Source of the DNA: an uncultured Campylobacter sp.
GTDB lineage: Bacteria > Campylobacterota > Campylobacteria > Campylobacterales > Campylobacteraceae
NCBI RefSeq assembly: GCF_905372745.1
Contig: NZ_CAJPQR010000012.1
Span: 1-60,185 of the forward strand
DNA length: 60,185 bases
Direction: 5' to 3'
Of the stretch, positions 52,575-59,395 are shown piece by piece. A model generated the notes under the pieces. It worked only from the letters and a program-made list of their open reading frames with translations, was not told the origin of the DNA and made no database searches. The number at the start of each line of letters is the position of its first letter. Position 1 is the first letter of the stretch. The position numbers and the translations under genes are program-made.

Positions 52575-53225
52575 TCACTTGTTGATTAGCCGTAAAAAGC
52601 CTTTGATCTTTTGCGCTCTTACGCCCTCATCCTCATTTTCGCCGAATTGATTGCCTCCGTGCGAGTAGGGCGGCAAATCCTTTACGAAGTCCAAAATTTC
52701 GCCGAATTCTAAAATTTTGCCGTGCAGGTCGTAGCCGACGTTTAGTGCCTTGCCCTTTATCTTCGCTACGTTTGCGTGGATATGTCCGTAGAGATGGATA
52801 GCGCCGTGATGGCCGCCGTTCCACTCGCAGACGGGATAGTGAAAAAGCGCGAGCCTAAAACTCTCGCCGCCGTGTTTCAGCGCCAGCTCCTTGTAGTCGC
52901 AAATCTCTTCAAACAGCGCGTTGTTATCGTTTTTGCGTATCGTTAAAAGCTCGTCCGCGCGCTTGCGAATTTCTTGGTCGTGATTGCCCAAAATCAATAC
53001 GTGCTTGCCGTTTAGGCGTTTTAAAATTTTAAGCGTCTGCTCAAAGTCCTTGTGAAAGCTGACATCGCCTAGATTATAAACCTCGTCGCAGGGATTTACG
53101 CGCGAATTCCAAAGGCGGATTAGCGTATTATCCATATCGTTTATGTTTTGAAATTGCCTAAAATTTGGATGAAATTTCATGATATTTGCGTGTCCGAAAT
53201 GTAAATCCGACGTAAAATAAGTCAT
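52575..53225 (-). CDS. Metallophosphoesterase (calcineurin-like)
   Basis: A 216-residue protein of the calcineurin-like phosphoesterase fold. Metal-ligand motifs in order are TSDLHFGHANI, NLGDVSFH, LILGNHDQE, and LFHYPVCEWNGG with HLYGHIHANV. The pattern resembles phage- and plasmid-type YfcE/Icc-like esterases that take nucleotides or small phosphoesters; substrate unknown. It overlaps the next phosphatase gene by four bases (ATGA), so the two are translated together. Confidence 0.88.
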   Translation of the reverse strand: MTYFTSDLHFGHANIMKFHPNFRQFQNINDMDNTLIRLWNSRVNPCDEVYNLGDVSFHKDFEQTLKILKRLNGKHVLILGNHDQEIRKRADELLTIRKNDNNALFEEICDYKELALKHGGESFRLALFHYPVCEWNGGHHGAIHLYGHIHANVAKIKGKALNVGYDLHGKILEFGEILDFVKDLPPYSHGGNQFGENEDEGVRAQKIKGFLRLINK

Positions 53226-53908
53226 TTTCGCCTCCTTAAACCTACCTCGAATTTTTCGCCGCTTTTTATTTCTATTATAACCAGCCGCCCGAAAAATACC
53301 GCGCCGCAGTCCATCGCAAACACGCCGTTTCCTTTATCATGGATTTCGTTGTCGCGATTTGGAGTGTGTCCGAAGTATATCTTTTTGCCCGCGTCGTTTT
53401 CTTGCCAAAACGGCGCCCTTCGCCACATCACGAAGTCCTCGTCTTGGCGTTCTAGCGAAATTTTAGGATTATACGCGGCGTGAACGAATATGCTTTGCTC
53501 GGAGCTTATTATGTGAGGCATCTGCTCTATAAACTCTTTAACCGCTGGCGGAATGTCCGTAAATCCGTGAGCCTTTGCGCTTTTTATCGTCTCTTCGCCG
53601 CCGTTATTTATCCACGTGTAGTAAATCTGCGCGTCATCCTCAAAAATAGCTTTATAAAGCATATCTTCGTGATTGCCTCTAACGTGTAAAATTTGCCGTC
53701 CTTGCGCGATGAGCTCGGCGTAGCGCAGATATAGCCCGATGCTATCCTCGCCCCTGTCGCAGCTATCGCCTAGGATTACTATTAGGTCGTTTTTAGTTAA
53801 ATTTATCTTTTCAAGCATCGCGTCAAATAGTCCAAGGCAGCCGTGAAGGTCGCCGAATACGAAAATCCGCTCGAAATCGCTTTCGTTTATGCGTTTAATT
53901 TTTAACAT
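53222..53908 (-). CDS. Serine/threonine protein phosphatase / ApaH-like phosphoesterase
   Basis: A 228-residue PPP-family phosphoesterase: FVFGDLHGCLGLFDAML (first metal motif GDxHG), VILGDSCDRGEDSIG (GDxxDRG), HVRGNHEDML (GNHE), and HAAYNP and IYFGHTPNRD for the later ligands. It resembles bacterial PrpA/PrpB or ApaH (diadenosine tetraphosphatase); these cannot be told apart by eye. It is followed by a second, unrelated-subfamily phosphoesterase gene with a four-base overlap, an unusual pairing. The ATG is divergent from the Dyp peroxidase. Confidence 0.88.
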   Translation of the reverse strand: MLKIKRINESDFERIFVFGDLHGCLGLFDAMLEKINLTKNDLIVILGDSCDRGEDSIGLYLRYAELIAQGRQILHVRGNHEDMLYKAIFEDDAQIYYTWINNGGEETIKSAKAHGFTDIPPAVKEFIEQMPHIISSEQSIFVHAAYNPKISLERQDEDFVMWRRAPFWQENDAGKKIYFGHTPNRDNEIHDKGNGVFAMDCGAVFFGRLVIIEIKSGEKFEVGLRRRK

Positions 53909-54040
53909 TTTTACTCTTTTGAATTAAATTTGCGGAAATTTTGGGTTAATGCGAGAATAAAGGCGAGTTGATTTTACTCTATTTAGATAATAATGCGCTT
54001 AAAAATACGGCGCCCGTTCGCCGCCGCCCTAAAATTTAGG

Positions 54041-54046
54041 TATAAT
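54041..54046 (+). promoter_or_regulatory. -10 of the Dyp-type peroxidase gene
   Basis: TATAAT in AGGTATAATCG, 31 bases before the ATG. An AT-rich segment around 53981-53999 (TTTAGATAATAATGC) is vaguely PerR/Fur-box-like but does not satisfy the consensus. Confidence 0.55.
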
Positions 54047-54071
54047 CGTGCTAAAATTTTAAGGAGAAAAA

Positions 54072-54998
54072 ATGCAAATAAATTCGCAAGAAGTAACACA
54101 GGCGCCCGGAAATAACACCGTTTTTCAAACTTGGCTGCTAGGCGGCGACGAAAACGCCTGTAAAAAAGGCTTTGAAAGACTTTGCGCTTTGGTCGTAAAT
54201 TTAAACAAAACGGCCAAAGTAAGGTTTGGCGCGGAGGCGAACGTAAACTGCGTTATCGCGGTCGGACGCGACGCGTGGATAAAACTAGGACTCCCGCAAC
54301 CGCTACCAAAAGAGCTTGTAAATTTTAAAGCTATAAAAGGCGACAAGCACGAAGCCGTGAGCACTGCGGGCGATATCCACGTGCATATTAGGGCGTTAGA
54401 CGCTGCGGACTGCTTTGATATGGCGCAAAACATAAAGGCCGAGCTTTTTAAATTTGCCAAGCTCGCAGACGAAACTCAGGGTTTTAAATACCACGACGGC
54501 AGAGCGATTATTGGATTTGTGGATGGAACTGAAAATCCAAACGGCGAGGATAGGGATTATTTTGCCAAAGTCGGCGACGAGGACGCGAAATTTAAGGGTG
54601 GAAGCTATGTGTTTGTACAAAAATATAAACACAAAATGAGAGAGTGGAATGCAACTAGCGTGAGCGAGCAAGAAAAGGTCATCGGCCGCACGAAAGCAGA
54701 CGACATCGAGATGAGCGAGGATGAAAAGCCTAGCAACTCGCACTCCGCCGCGGCAAACGTAGGAGATGATAAAAAAGTCGTTCGCGGAAATATGCCTTTT
54801 GTCGAGGGAAGCTTGACGGGGACGTACTTTATCGCGTATGCTAGCACGTTTTCGACGGTTGAAGCGATGCTAAATAAGATGTTTATCGGCGAGCCGCGCG
54901 GCAACTCGGATAGACTACTTGATTTTAGCACGCCGGTCACCGGAGCGCTATTTTTCGCGCCTACTTTTGATATGCTCTCAAGCTATAGCGCGGAGTAG
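54072..54998 (+). CDS. Dyp-type (YfeX-like) heme peroxidase
   Basis: A 308-residue cytosolic heme peroxidase. The GxxDG motif IIGFVDGTENPNG carries catalytic Asp151; proximal His is His224 in SNSHSAAANV; the distal Arg is Arg238 in VVRGNMPF. Length and the absence of a Tat signal match the YfeX-type group. These enzymes reduce peroxide with dyes or porphyrinogens, and may release heme iron. AAGGAG precedes the ATG and a TATAAT is upstream. It stands alone. Confidence 0.93.
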   Translation: MQINSQEVTQAPGNNTVFQTWLLGGDENACKKGFERLCALVVNLNKTAKVRFGAEANVNCVIAVGRDAWIKLGLPQPLPKELVNFKAIKGDKHEAVSTAGDIHVHIRALDAADCFDMAQNIKAELFKFAKLADETQGFKYHDGRAIIGFVDGTENPNGEDRDYFAKVGDEDAKFKGGSYVFVQKYKHKMREWNATSVSEQEKVIGRTKADDIEMSEDEKPSNSHSAAANVGDDKKVVRGNMPFVEGSLTGTYFIAYASTFSTVEAMLNKMFIGEPRGNSDRLLDFSTPVTGALFFAPTFDMLSSYSAE

Positions 54999-55205
54999 GA
55001 TTTTTTGGCTCGCGAACCCTCCTAAATTTCGGGCGTTTTGCGGGCTGCCGCTTTAAATTTTGCTTTCAATAACCTCGCTGAATTCGCTTTTAAAATTTAA
55101 AACCGAGATTAGTATTTTTTCGTAAACTTTTACCGCTAAATTTGCAAATTTTGCTTGCAAATTTACGGCATGAACCGCGCAAATATAAAATTATATTTTC
55201 ATAAA

Positions 55206-55226
55206 ATCATACTTTCATCATACTTT
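55206..55226 (+). promoter_or_regulatory. Phased direct repeat ATCATACTTT x2 upstream of cytochrome gene
   Basis: ATCATACTTT at 55206-55215 and 55217-55226, an 11-base period, ending five bases before the -10 TATAAT. This is the layout expected of an OmpR-family regulator operator. In C. jejuni the orthologous cytochrome/reductase pair is under RacRS two-component control as I recall, but identity of the regulator here is unproven. Confidence 0.5.
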
Positions 55227-55231
55227 TCTTA

Positions 55232-55237
55232 TATAAT
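55232..55237 (+). promoter_or_regulatory. -10 of the cytochrome c gene
   Basis: TATAAT preceded by TTTTCTTA, 31 bases before the ATG at 55268. Confidence 0.6.
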
Positions 55238-55267
55238 CCTTTTACATCTTAAATTTAAGGGAGAAAA

Positions 55268-55846
55268 ATGAAAAAAATCCTACTATCAAGCTTGCTAGCC
55301 TGTTCGCTCTTTGCAGCGGGCGAGGTGTATAGCCCGTCGGTAAAAGACGTTTACGCCGATGCGACGTCGCAAAAAAGCATAGGCAGGCTCTTGCCGACGA
55401 ACGGGGTTAAAATTTTAGCCACGCAGGGCGACCGCGTGAAAATCTCCGTTAAAGGCTACCAAAATCCCGCCGTTAGCAACGTTGTTTATTTTAGCGACTC
55501 CGAGCGCGTCATCGCCGTGGCGTTTGCCAAAACCGCGACGCCTGATATAAAGGTTGTAAAAAAGGGCGCTAACGGCAAATGGGACGAGGTTGAGACCGTG
55601 GTCTATGCGCAAAAAGACGGCTTCACGAGCGATCTAGGCGGGCTTTTTGCTAAGGGCGGCGAACTTTACAAAGAGAGCTGCGGAGCGTGCCATTCGCTGC
55701 ATCAAACCACGCACTACAAGGCAAATCAGTGGCCTAACCTGCTAAAATCGATGATCGCGCGAACGGCGATCGGCAAAGACGACGAGTGGCTGGTGATACA
55801 GTACTTGCAAAAGCACTCTGCCGACGTGAACGTAGCAAAAAAGTAA
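55268..55846 (+). CDS. Monoheme c-type cytochrome partnering TMAO/DMSO-type reductase
   Basis: A 192-residue protein: signal peptide (MKKILLSSLLACSLFAAG), a ~100-residue domain rich in beta strands with no heme, and a C-terminal cytochrome domain with one heme motif CGACH at 138-142. The N-terminal domain resembles the C. jejuni Cj0265c arrangement, and Cj0264c is the adjacent Moco reductase in that genome from memory. It likely carries electrons to the periplasmic reductase at 56517. AAGGGAG precedes the ATG. A 670-base region separates it from the reductase gene, longer than in a tight operon. Confidence 0.85.
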   Translation: MKKILLSSLLACSLFAAGEVYSPSVKDVYADATSQKSIGRLLPTNGVKILATQGDRVKISVKGYQNPAVSNVVYFSDSERVIAVAFAKTATPDIKVVKKGANGKWDEVETVVYAQKDGFTSDLGGLFAKGGELYKESCGACHSLHQTTHYKANQWPNLLKSMIARTAIGKDDEWLVIQYLQKHSADVNVAKK

Positions 55847-55854
55847 AAAGCGGC

Positions 55855-55879
55855 GCGTAAATTTGACGAAGATTTACGC
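55855..55879. terminator. Weak hairpin after cytochrome gene
   Basis: GCGTAAAT (55855-55862) pairs with ATTTACGC (55872-55879), nine bases downstream of the stop, no T run. It may slow or partially end transcription toward the reductase. Confidence 0.35.
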
Positions 55880-56174
55880 CTAGCGCACTCGCAAATGGAC
55901 GAGATTTGCGGGAGCTAAACCTATAAAAGTCGCGGCAAAGCGGCTGTTTTTAAAACGCCGAATTTGAAGGTTTGGCGGATGGTAAATTTAGCGCGTAAGA
56001 CGAGATGCGCGCTAAATTTGAGCGACTACTTTGCGGGCTAGGCTGCGCGAACGAGGCTTTTAGCCGTCAAATTTGACTCGCCGGACGAGAGGGCGGTTAA
56101 ATTTGAGCGTAAAAGCTTAAATTTGATCCGTGCCAAGGCGCGGCTCGTTGGCTAATAAAAAGCCGAATTAAAGT
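55880..56174. other. Gene-free interval upstream of hairpin repeats
   Basis: About 295 bases, with several AAATTTGA words and GC-rich stretches. I see no gene or strong promoter. It leads into the structured repeats at 56175. Confidence 0.4.
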
Positions 56175-56268
56175 CGCTTTTAAAAGAAGCGGTGTGCTTC
56201 AGGTGGGTGCAGGGAGTATTTATACTCCCGCTCGGAGGTCGGACTTTGTTCGACCGAGAAGTAAAAAC
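56175..56268 (+). repeat. Structured tandem repeat unit 1
   Basis: Order: hairpin A (CGCTTTT 56175-56181 with AAGAAGCG-type arm ending 56191), linker TTCAGGTGGGTGCA (56198-56211), hairpin B (GGGAGTA 56212-56218 with TACTCCC 56223-56229), linker GCTCGGA (56230-56236), hairpin C (GGTCGGAC 56237-56244, loop TTT, GTTCGACC 56248-56255), tail GAGAAGTAAAAAC. A further hairpin CACCGCTT/AAGCGGTG (56277-56298) follows. Confidence 0.8.
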
Positions 56269-56313
56269 AAAATTTACACCGCTTCTAAAAAAGCGGTGAG
56301 ATTTGAAAAAGAT

Positions 56314-56412
56314 ACAAAATCGCTGACACGCGATTTTGTGCTTCAGGTGGGTGCAGGGAGCGCTTGCGCTTCCGCTCGGAGGTCGGACTTCGTTCGACCG
56401 AGAAGTAAAAAC
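56314..56412 (+). repeat. Structured tandem repeat unit 2
   Basis: Same order as unit 1. Hairpin A is ACAAAATCGC (56314-56323) with GCGATTTTGT (56330-56339), unrelated in sequence to unit 1's. Linker TTCAGGTGGGTGCA is identical. Hairpin B is GGGAGCGC (56356-56363) with GCGCTTCC (56366-56373). Hairpin C is GGTCGGAC, loop TTC, GTTCGACC (56381-56399). Tail GAGAAGTAAAAAC. The period to unit 1 is 144 bases. Confidence 0.8.
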
Positions 56413-56415
56413 AGG

Positions 56416-56504
56416 GTACCCTACGCAGTAGGGACTTTAGGTGGGTCGAGGGAGCGTAGCTCCCCGTCGTAAAGACTGGCTTTGCCAGTCTGCGAAGTAA
56501 AAAA
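56416..56504 (+). repeat. Structured tandem repeat unit 3, abutting the torA RBS
   Basis: Hairpin A is CCCTAC (56419-56424), loop GCA, GTAGGG (56428-56433). Linker TTTAGGTGGGTCGA. Hairpin B is GGGAGC (56450-56455), loop GTA, GCTCCC (56459-56464). Hairpin C is AGACTGGC (56473-56480), loop TTT, GCCAGTCT (56484-56491), completely different from units 1-2 yet still an 8-bp stem with a 3-base loop. Tail GCGAAGTAAAAAA. The AGGAG of the reductase gene begins at 56506, directly after the unit. Confidence 0.78.
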
Positions 56505-56516
56505 TAGGAGAGAAAA

Positions 56517-59075
56517 ATGAACCTACAAAGACGAAATGTATTAAAAGGCGGAGCGGCGCTTGCAGCGGCTCCTTTGTTTTCTAGCGTAACGGCGTCAAAT
56601 TTACTCGGCGCCGAGCTAAATACGGCAAACGTACGTAGCGGCGAGGTGCTAACGGCCGCTCACTGGGGCATGCTAAAGGTTAGCGTCAAAGACGGCAAGA
56701 TCGTAAAATCAGAGCCGTTTCAAAAAACGAGCGAAGTGTATAATCCGTTGCAGCACTACACCGCCGATATGGTCTATAAATCGCGTATAAAATACCCTAT
56801 GGTACGCAAAAGCTACCTAGAAAATCCGGACTCGCCAAAACCCGAACTAAGAGGTAAAGACGGATGGGTCCGCGTACGCTACGAGGACGCGATAAAACTA
56901 GTAGCTAGAGAGCTAAAAAAGACGAGAAAACAAAAGGGGCTAGAGGGCGTGTTTGCGGGTAGTTACGGCTGGAAATCAAGCGGCAACGTGCATAACTCGA
57001 GAATTTTGCTTCATAGATTTATGAACCTTAGCGGCGGATTCGTGGGGTCTCTTGGCGATTATTCTACGGGCGCTAGCCAGATCATCATGCCTCACGTCGT
57101 AGGCAGCATAGAGGTCTACGAGCAGCAAACCAGCTGGCCTGTGGTACTAGAAAACTCAAAAGTAGTCGTCATCTGGGGCGCAAACCCGATGGCAACCCTT
57201 CGCATAGCGTGGACTAGCACCGACGAGCAGGGCTTTAAGTACTTTGAAGAACTAAAAAAACGCAGCGACATAAAAGTCATAATAATCGACCCTATAAGAA
57301 GCGAAACGGCGCAGTACTTTGATAAGGCCGAGTGGATAGCTCCGGTGCCAAACACCGACACTGCGATGATGCTAGGCATGATGCACTACCTATACGAGAG
57401 CGGCAAATACGATAAAAACTTCATCGAGACCTATACGAGCGGCTTTGATAAATTCCTGCCGTATCTGCTCGGTAAAACCGACGGCACGCCTAAAAATTTA
57501 GAGTGGGCGAGCAAAATTTGCGGCCTTCAAGCAAGCCTCATAAAAGAGCTTGCCGATACCTTCGTAGCTAACCGCACGATGATAATGAGCGGTTGGGGTA
57601 TGCAGCGCGCGCATCACGGCGAGCAGCCGCACTGGGCGATGGTGACATTAGCGGCGATGCTAGGACAGATCGGGCTTCCGGGCGGAGGTTTTGGCCTTAG
57701 CTACCACTACTCAAACGGCAGCGCTCCGACTTGCAAGGGTGCCGTAATCGGCGGCGTAAATAGCGCAAGCGTGGGTAAATTTAACAACGAGGGCGAGTTT
57801 ATCGGCACCGATAGCGGAGAATTTGACGCAAACGGCCGCTTCGTCGCTAAAGCTGCGGCAGTAGCTGGCACTGGTCAAAGCTGGCTGCAAAAGGCGACAA
57901 ACTATGCATTCCCGGTCGCTCGTATAGCAGACGCTCTGCTAAATCCGGGCAAAGTGATCGATCACGACGGCAAGAAAATCACGTATCCCGATATCGACTT
58001 TATCTACTGGGTCGGCGGCAATCCTTTAGCCCACCATCAAGAGACGAACCGCCTGCTAGAAGCGTGGCGCAAACCTCGCACGGTAGTCGTAAACGAAGCT
58101 TATTGGACGCCGACGGCTAAGATGGCCGATATCGTATTTCCGACTACTACGGCATACGAGCGCAACGACGTCACGATGACGGGCGACTACTCGAATATGA
58201 ACATCGTGCCGATGAAGCAAGTCGTGGAAAAATACGGCGAAGCACGCGATGATTATCAAATTTTCACCGATCTTTGCAAAGCGTACGCTAAAAATTTAGT
58301 CGTAGCCTACACCGACAACGGCAAGGACGAATTTGACTGGATCAAAGAGTACTACGGCGCGGCGTACGAGCAGGTCAAGGCTATACCTGATTTTGAAACC
58401 GATATGAAGCCGTTTGAGGAGTTTTGGAACGAAAATAAGCCGGTAACTTTTGCCTCGACGCCTGAGAGCGATGCGTGGGTGAGATTTGGCGAGTTTAGAG
58501 AGGATCCGGTACTAAATCCTCTAGGAACGCCAAGCGGCCTAATCGAAATTTACTCTGAAACCATCGAGAAAATGGGCTATGACGACTGCGGCGCGCATCC
58601 GATGTGGTTTGAGCCGATCGAGTGGCTAGGTATGAAAGATAAACCTGCCGAGCTACACATGCTAAGCCCGCATCCGACCGATCGCCTCCACTCGCAGCTA
58701 AACCAAACCTCTCTGCGCGAAAACTACGCGATCGCAAACCGCGAGCCGATCTGGATACACCCTAAAGACGCCGCGAAAAAAGGTATCAAAACGGGCGATT
58801 TGGTTAGGGTATTTAACGCACGCGGCGAAGTGCTAGCGGGTGCCTTGGTGACGCAAGATATCAAAGAGGGCGTCGTGAAGCTCGCTGAGGGCGTATGGTA
58901 CGACGGATTTGACGCGGGTCTTTGCAAAAACGGCTCGCCAAACGTCCTAACTATCGATATCCCGACTAGCAAGCTAGCTAATGGCAACATTAGCCACACC
59001 GCGCTCGTAAATATCGAGAAATTTACGGGTAAGGCGCCTGAGCTAACGGCGTTTAGCGATCCGAAATTTGCTTAA
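56517..59075 (+). CDS. torA: Periplasmic TMAO/DMSO/BSO-type molybdopterin oxidoreductase
   Basis: An 852-residue protein of the DMSO reductase family, BisC/TorA/TorZ group. The Tat signal MNLQRRNVLKGG (Arg5-Arg6) directs folded export. The molybdopterin-binding body includes WGANPMATLRIAW, FIYWVGGNPLAHHQETNRL, and the C-terminal ATTEN-like DLVRVFNARGEVLAGALVT block. No N-terminal iron-sulfur Cys motif is seen, as expected for the Tor/Dms type III group. It uses an S- or N-oxide as electron acceptor at low oxygen, fed by the cytochrome upstream. AGGAG precedes the ATG. The leader contains the triple structured repeat at 56175-56504, so expression may be controlled there. Confidence 0.9.
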   Translation: MNLQRRNVLKGGAALAAAPLFSSVTASNLLGAELNTANVRSGEVLTAAHWGMLKVSVKDGKIVKSEPFQKTSEVYNPLQHYTADMVYKSRIKYPMVRKSYLENPDSPKPELRGKDGWVRVRYEDAIKLVARELKKTRKQKGLEGVFAGSYGWKSSGNVHNSRILLHRFMNLSGGFVGSLGDYSTGASQIIMPHVVGSIEVYEQQTSWPVVLENSKVVVIWGANPMATLRIAWTSTDEQGFKYFEELKKRSDIKVIIIDPIRSETAQYFDKAEWIAPVPNTDTAMMLGMMHYLYESGKYDKNFIETYTSGFDKFLPYLLGKTDGTPKNLEWASKICGLQASLIKELADTFVANRTMIMSGWGMQRAHHGEQPHWAMVTLAAMLGQIGLPGGGFGLSYHYSNGSAPTCKGAVIGGVNSASVGKFNNEGEFIGTDSGEFDANGRFVAKAAAVAGTGQSWLQKATNYAFPVARIADALLNPGKVIDHDGKKITYPDIDFIYWVGGNPLAHHQETNRLLEAWRKPRTVVVNEAYWTPTAKMADIVFPTTTAYERNDVTMTGDYSNMNIVPMKQVVEKYGEARDDYQIFTDLCKAYAKNLVVAYTDNGKDEFDWIKEYYGAAYEQVKAIPDFETDMKPFEEFWNENKPVTFASTPESDAWVRFGEFREDPVLNPLGTPSGLIEIYSETIEKMGYDDCGAHPMWFEPIEWLGMKDKPAELHMLSPHPTDRLHSQLNQTSLRENYAIANREPIWIHPKDAAKKGIKTGDLVRVFNARGEVLAGALVTQDIKEGVVKLAEGVWYDGFDAGLCKNGSPNVLTIDIPTSKLANGNISHTALVNIEKFTGKAPELTAFSDPKFA

Positions 59076-59120
59076 ATTTGAGGCCGTAAGCTAAAATCTG
59101 CGGCTTAAATTTGATAAAAC

Positions 59121-59148
59121 CTCGCCGGGTTAAATTTGACTCGGCGAG
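59121..59148 (+). terminator. Hairpin after the reductase gene
   Basis: CTCGCCG (59121-59127) and CGGCGAG (59142-59148) form a 7-bp stem, about 45 bases downstream of the stop, with flanking AAAC/GTTT complementarity. No strong T run. Confidence 0.4.
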
Positions 59149-59395
59149 ACGGTTTGATCTACGCCGCTTTTGCGAGATTATTCTAAGCTGGGCTTTTAAA
59201 TTTAACCTCGCGCGGTAAATTTGCTTGAATTTGCCGCCATTTTGCCTCTCGCGATAAATCCTTAAATTTACCTTTTGCGCCTTTTTAAATTTGGACTAAA
59301 ATTTGCTTTATGGTCGATAATTTACGCTAAATTTTAATTTTATTTAATAGCTAAAGTTGTAAAATGAAACCTTACAATAAATTTAAGGAGAATAA
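59149..59395. other. Chemoreceptor upstream region
   Basis: Contains a CGATAA at 59315-59320, loosely like a sigma28 -10, preceded by TAAAATTT near 59297, with spacing shorter than the FliA consensus. TACAAT near 59373 could instead be a sigma70 -10. AAGGAG at 59385-59390 is the RBS. Promoter type undecided. Confidence 0.3.

Noticed and set aside
53981..53999. PerR box upstream of the Dyp peroxidase
   Set aside because: AT-rich resemblance only; the spacing and symmetry of a PerR/Fur site are not met.
56194..56472. Open frame through the repeats giving a repeated peptide with LQVGAGS and RRSDFVRPRSKN motifs
   Set aside because: It has no RBS, the third unit does not keep the peptide motif, and changes between units preserve base pairing rather than codons. 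I treat it as translation of a structured repeat.
56175..56504. CRISPR array
   Set aside because: Only three units, with uneven periods (144 and 94 bases) and conserved linkers instead of a constant repeat with unique spacers; no cas genes nearby.
56175..56504. Known Moco riboswitch
   Set aside because: The location before a molybdoenzyme gene is suggestive, but I cannot match the element order to the Moco aptamer, and a threefold tandem is not its form.
59297..59320. Sigma28 promoter of the chemoreceptor gene
   Set aside because: CGATAA fits, but the distance to TAAAATTT is about three bases too short for the usual consensus, so I left it as undecided.
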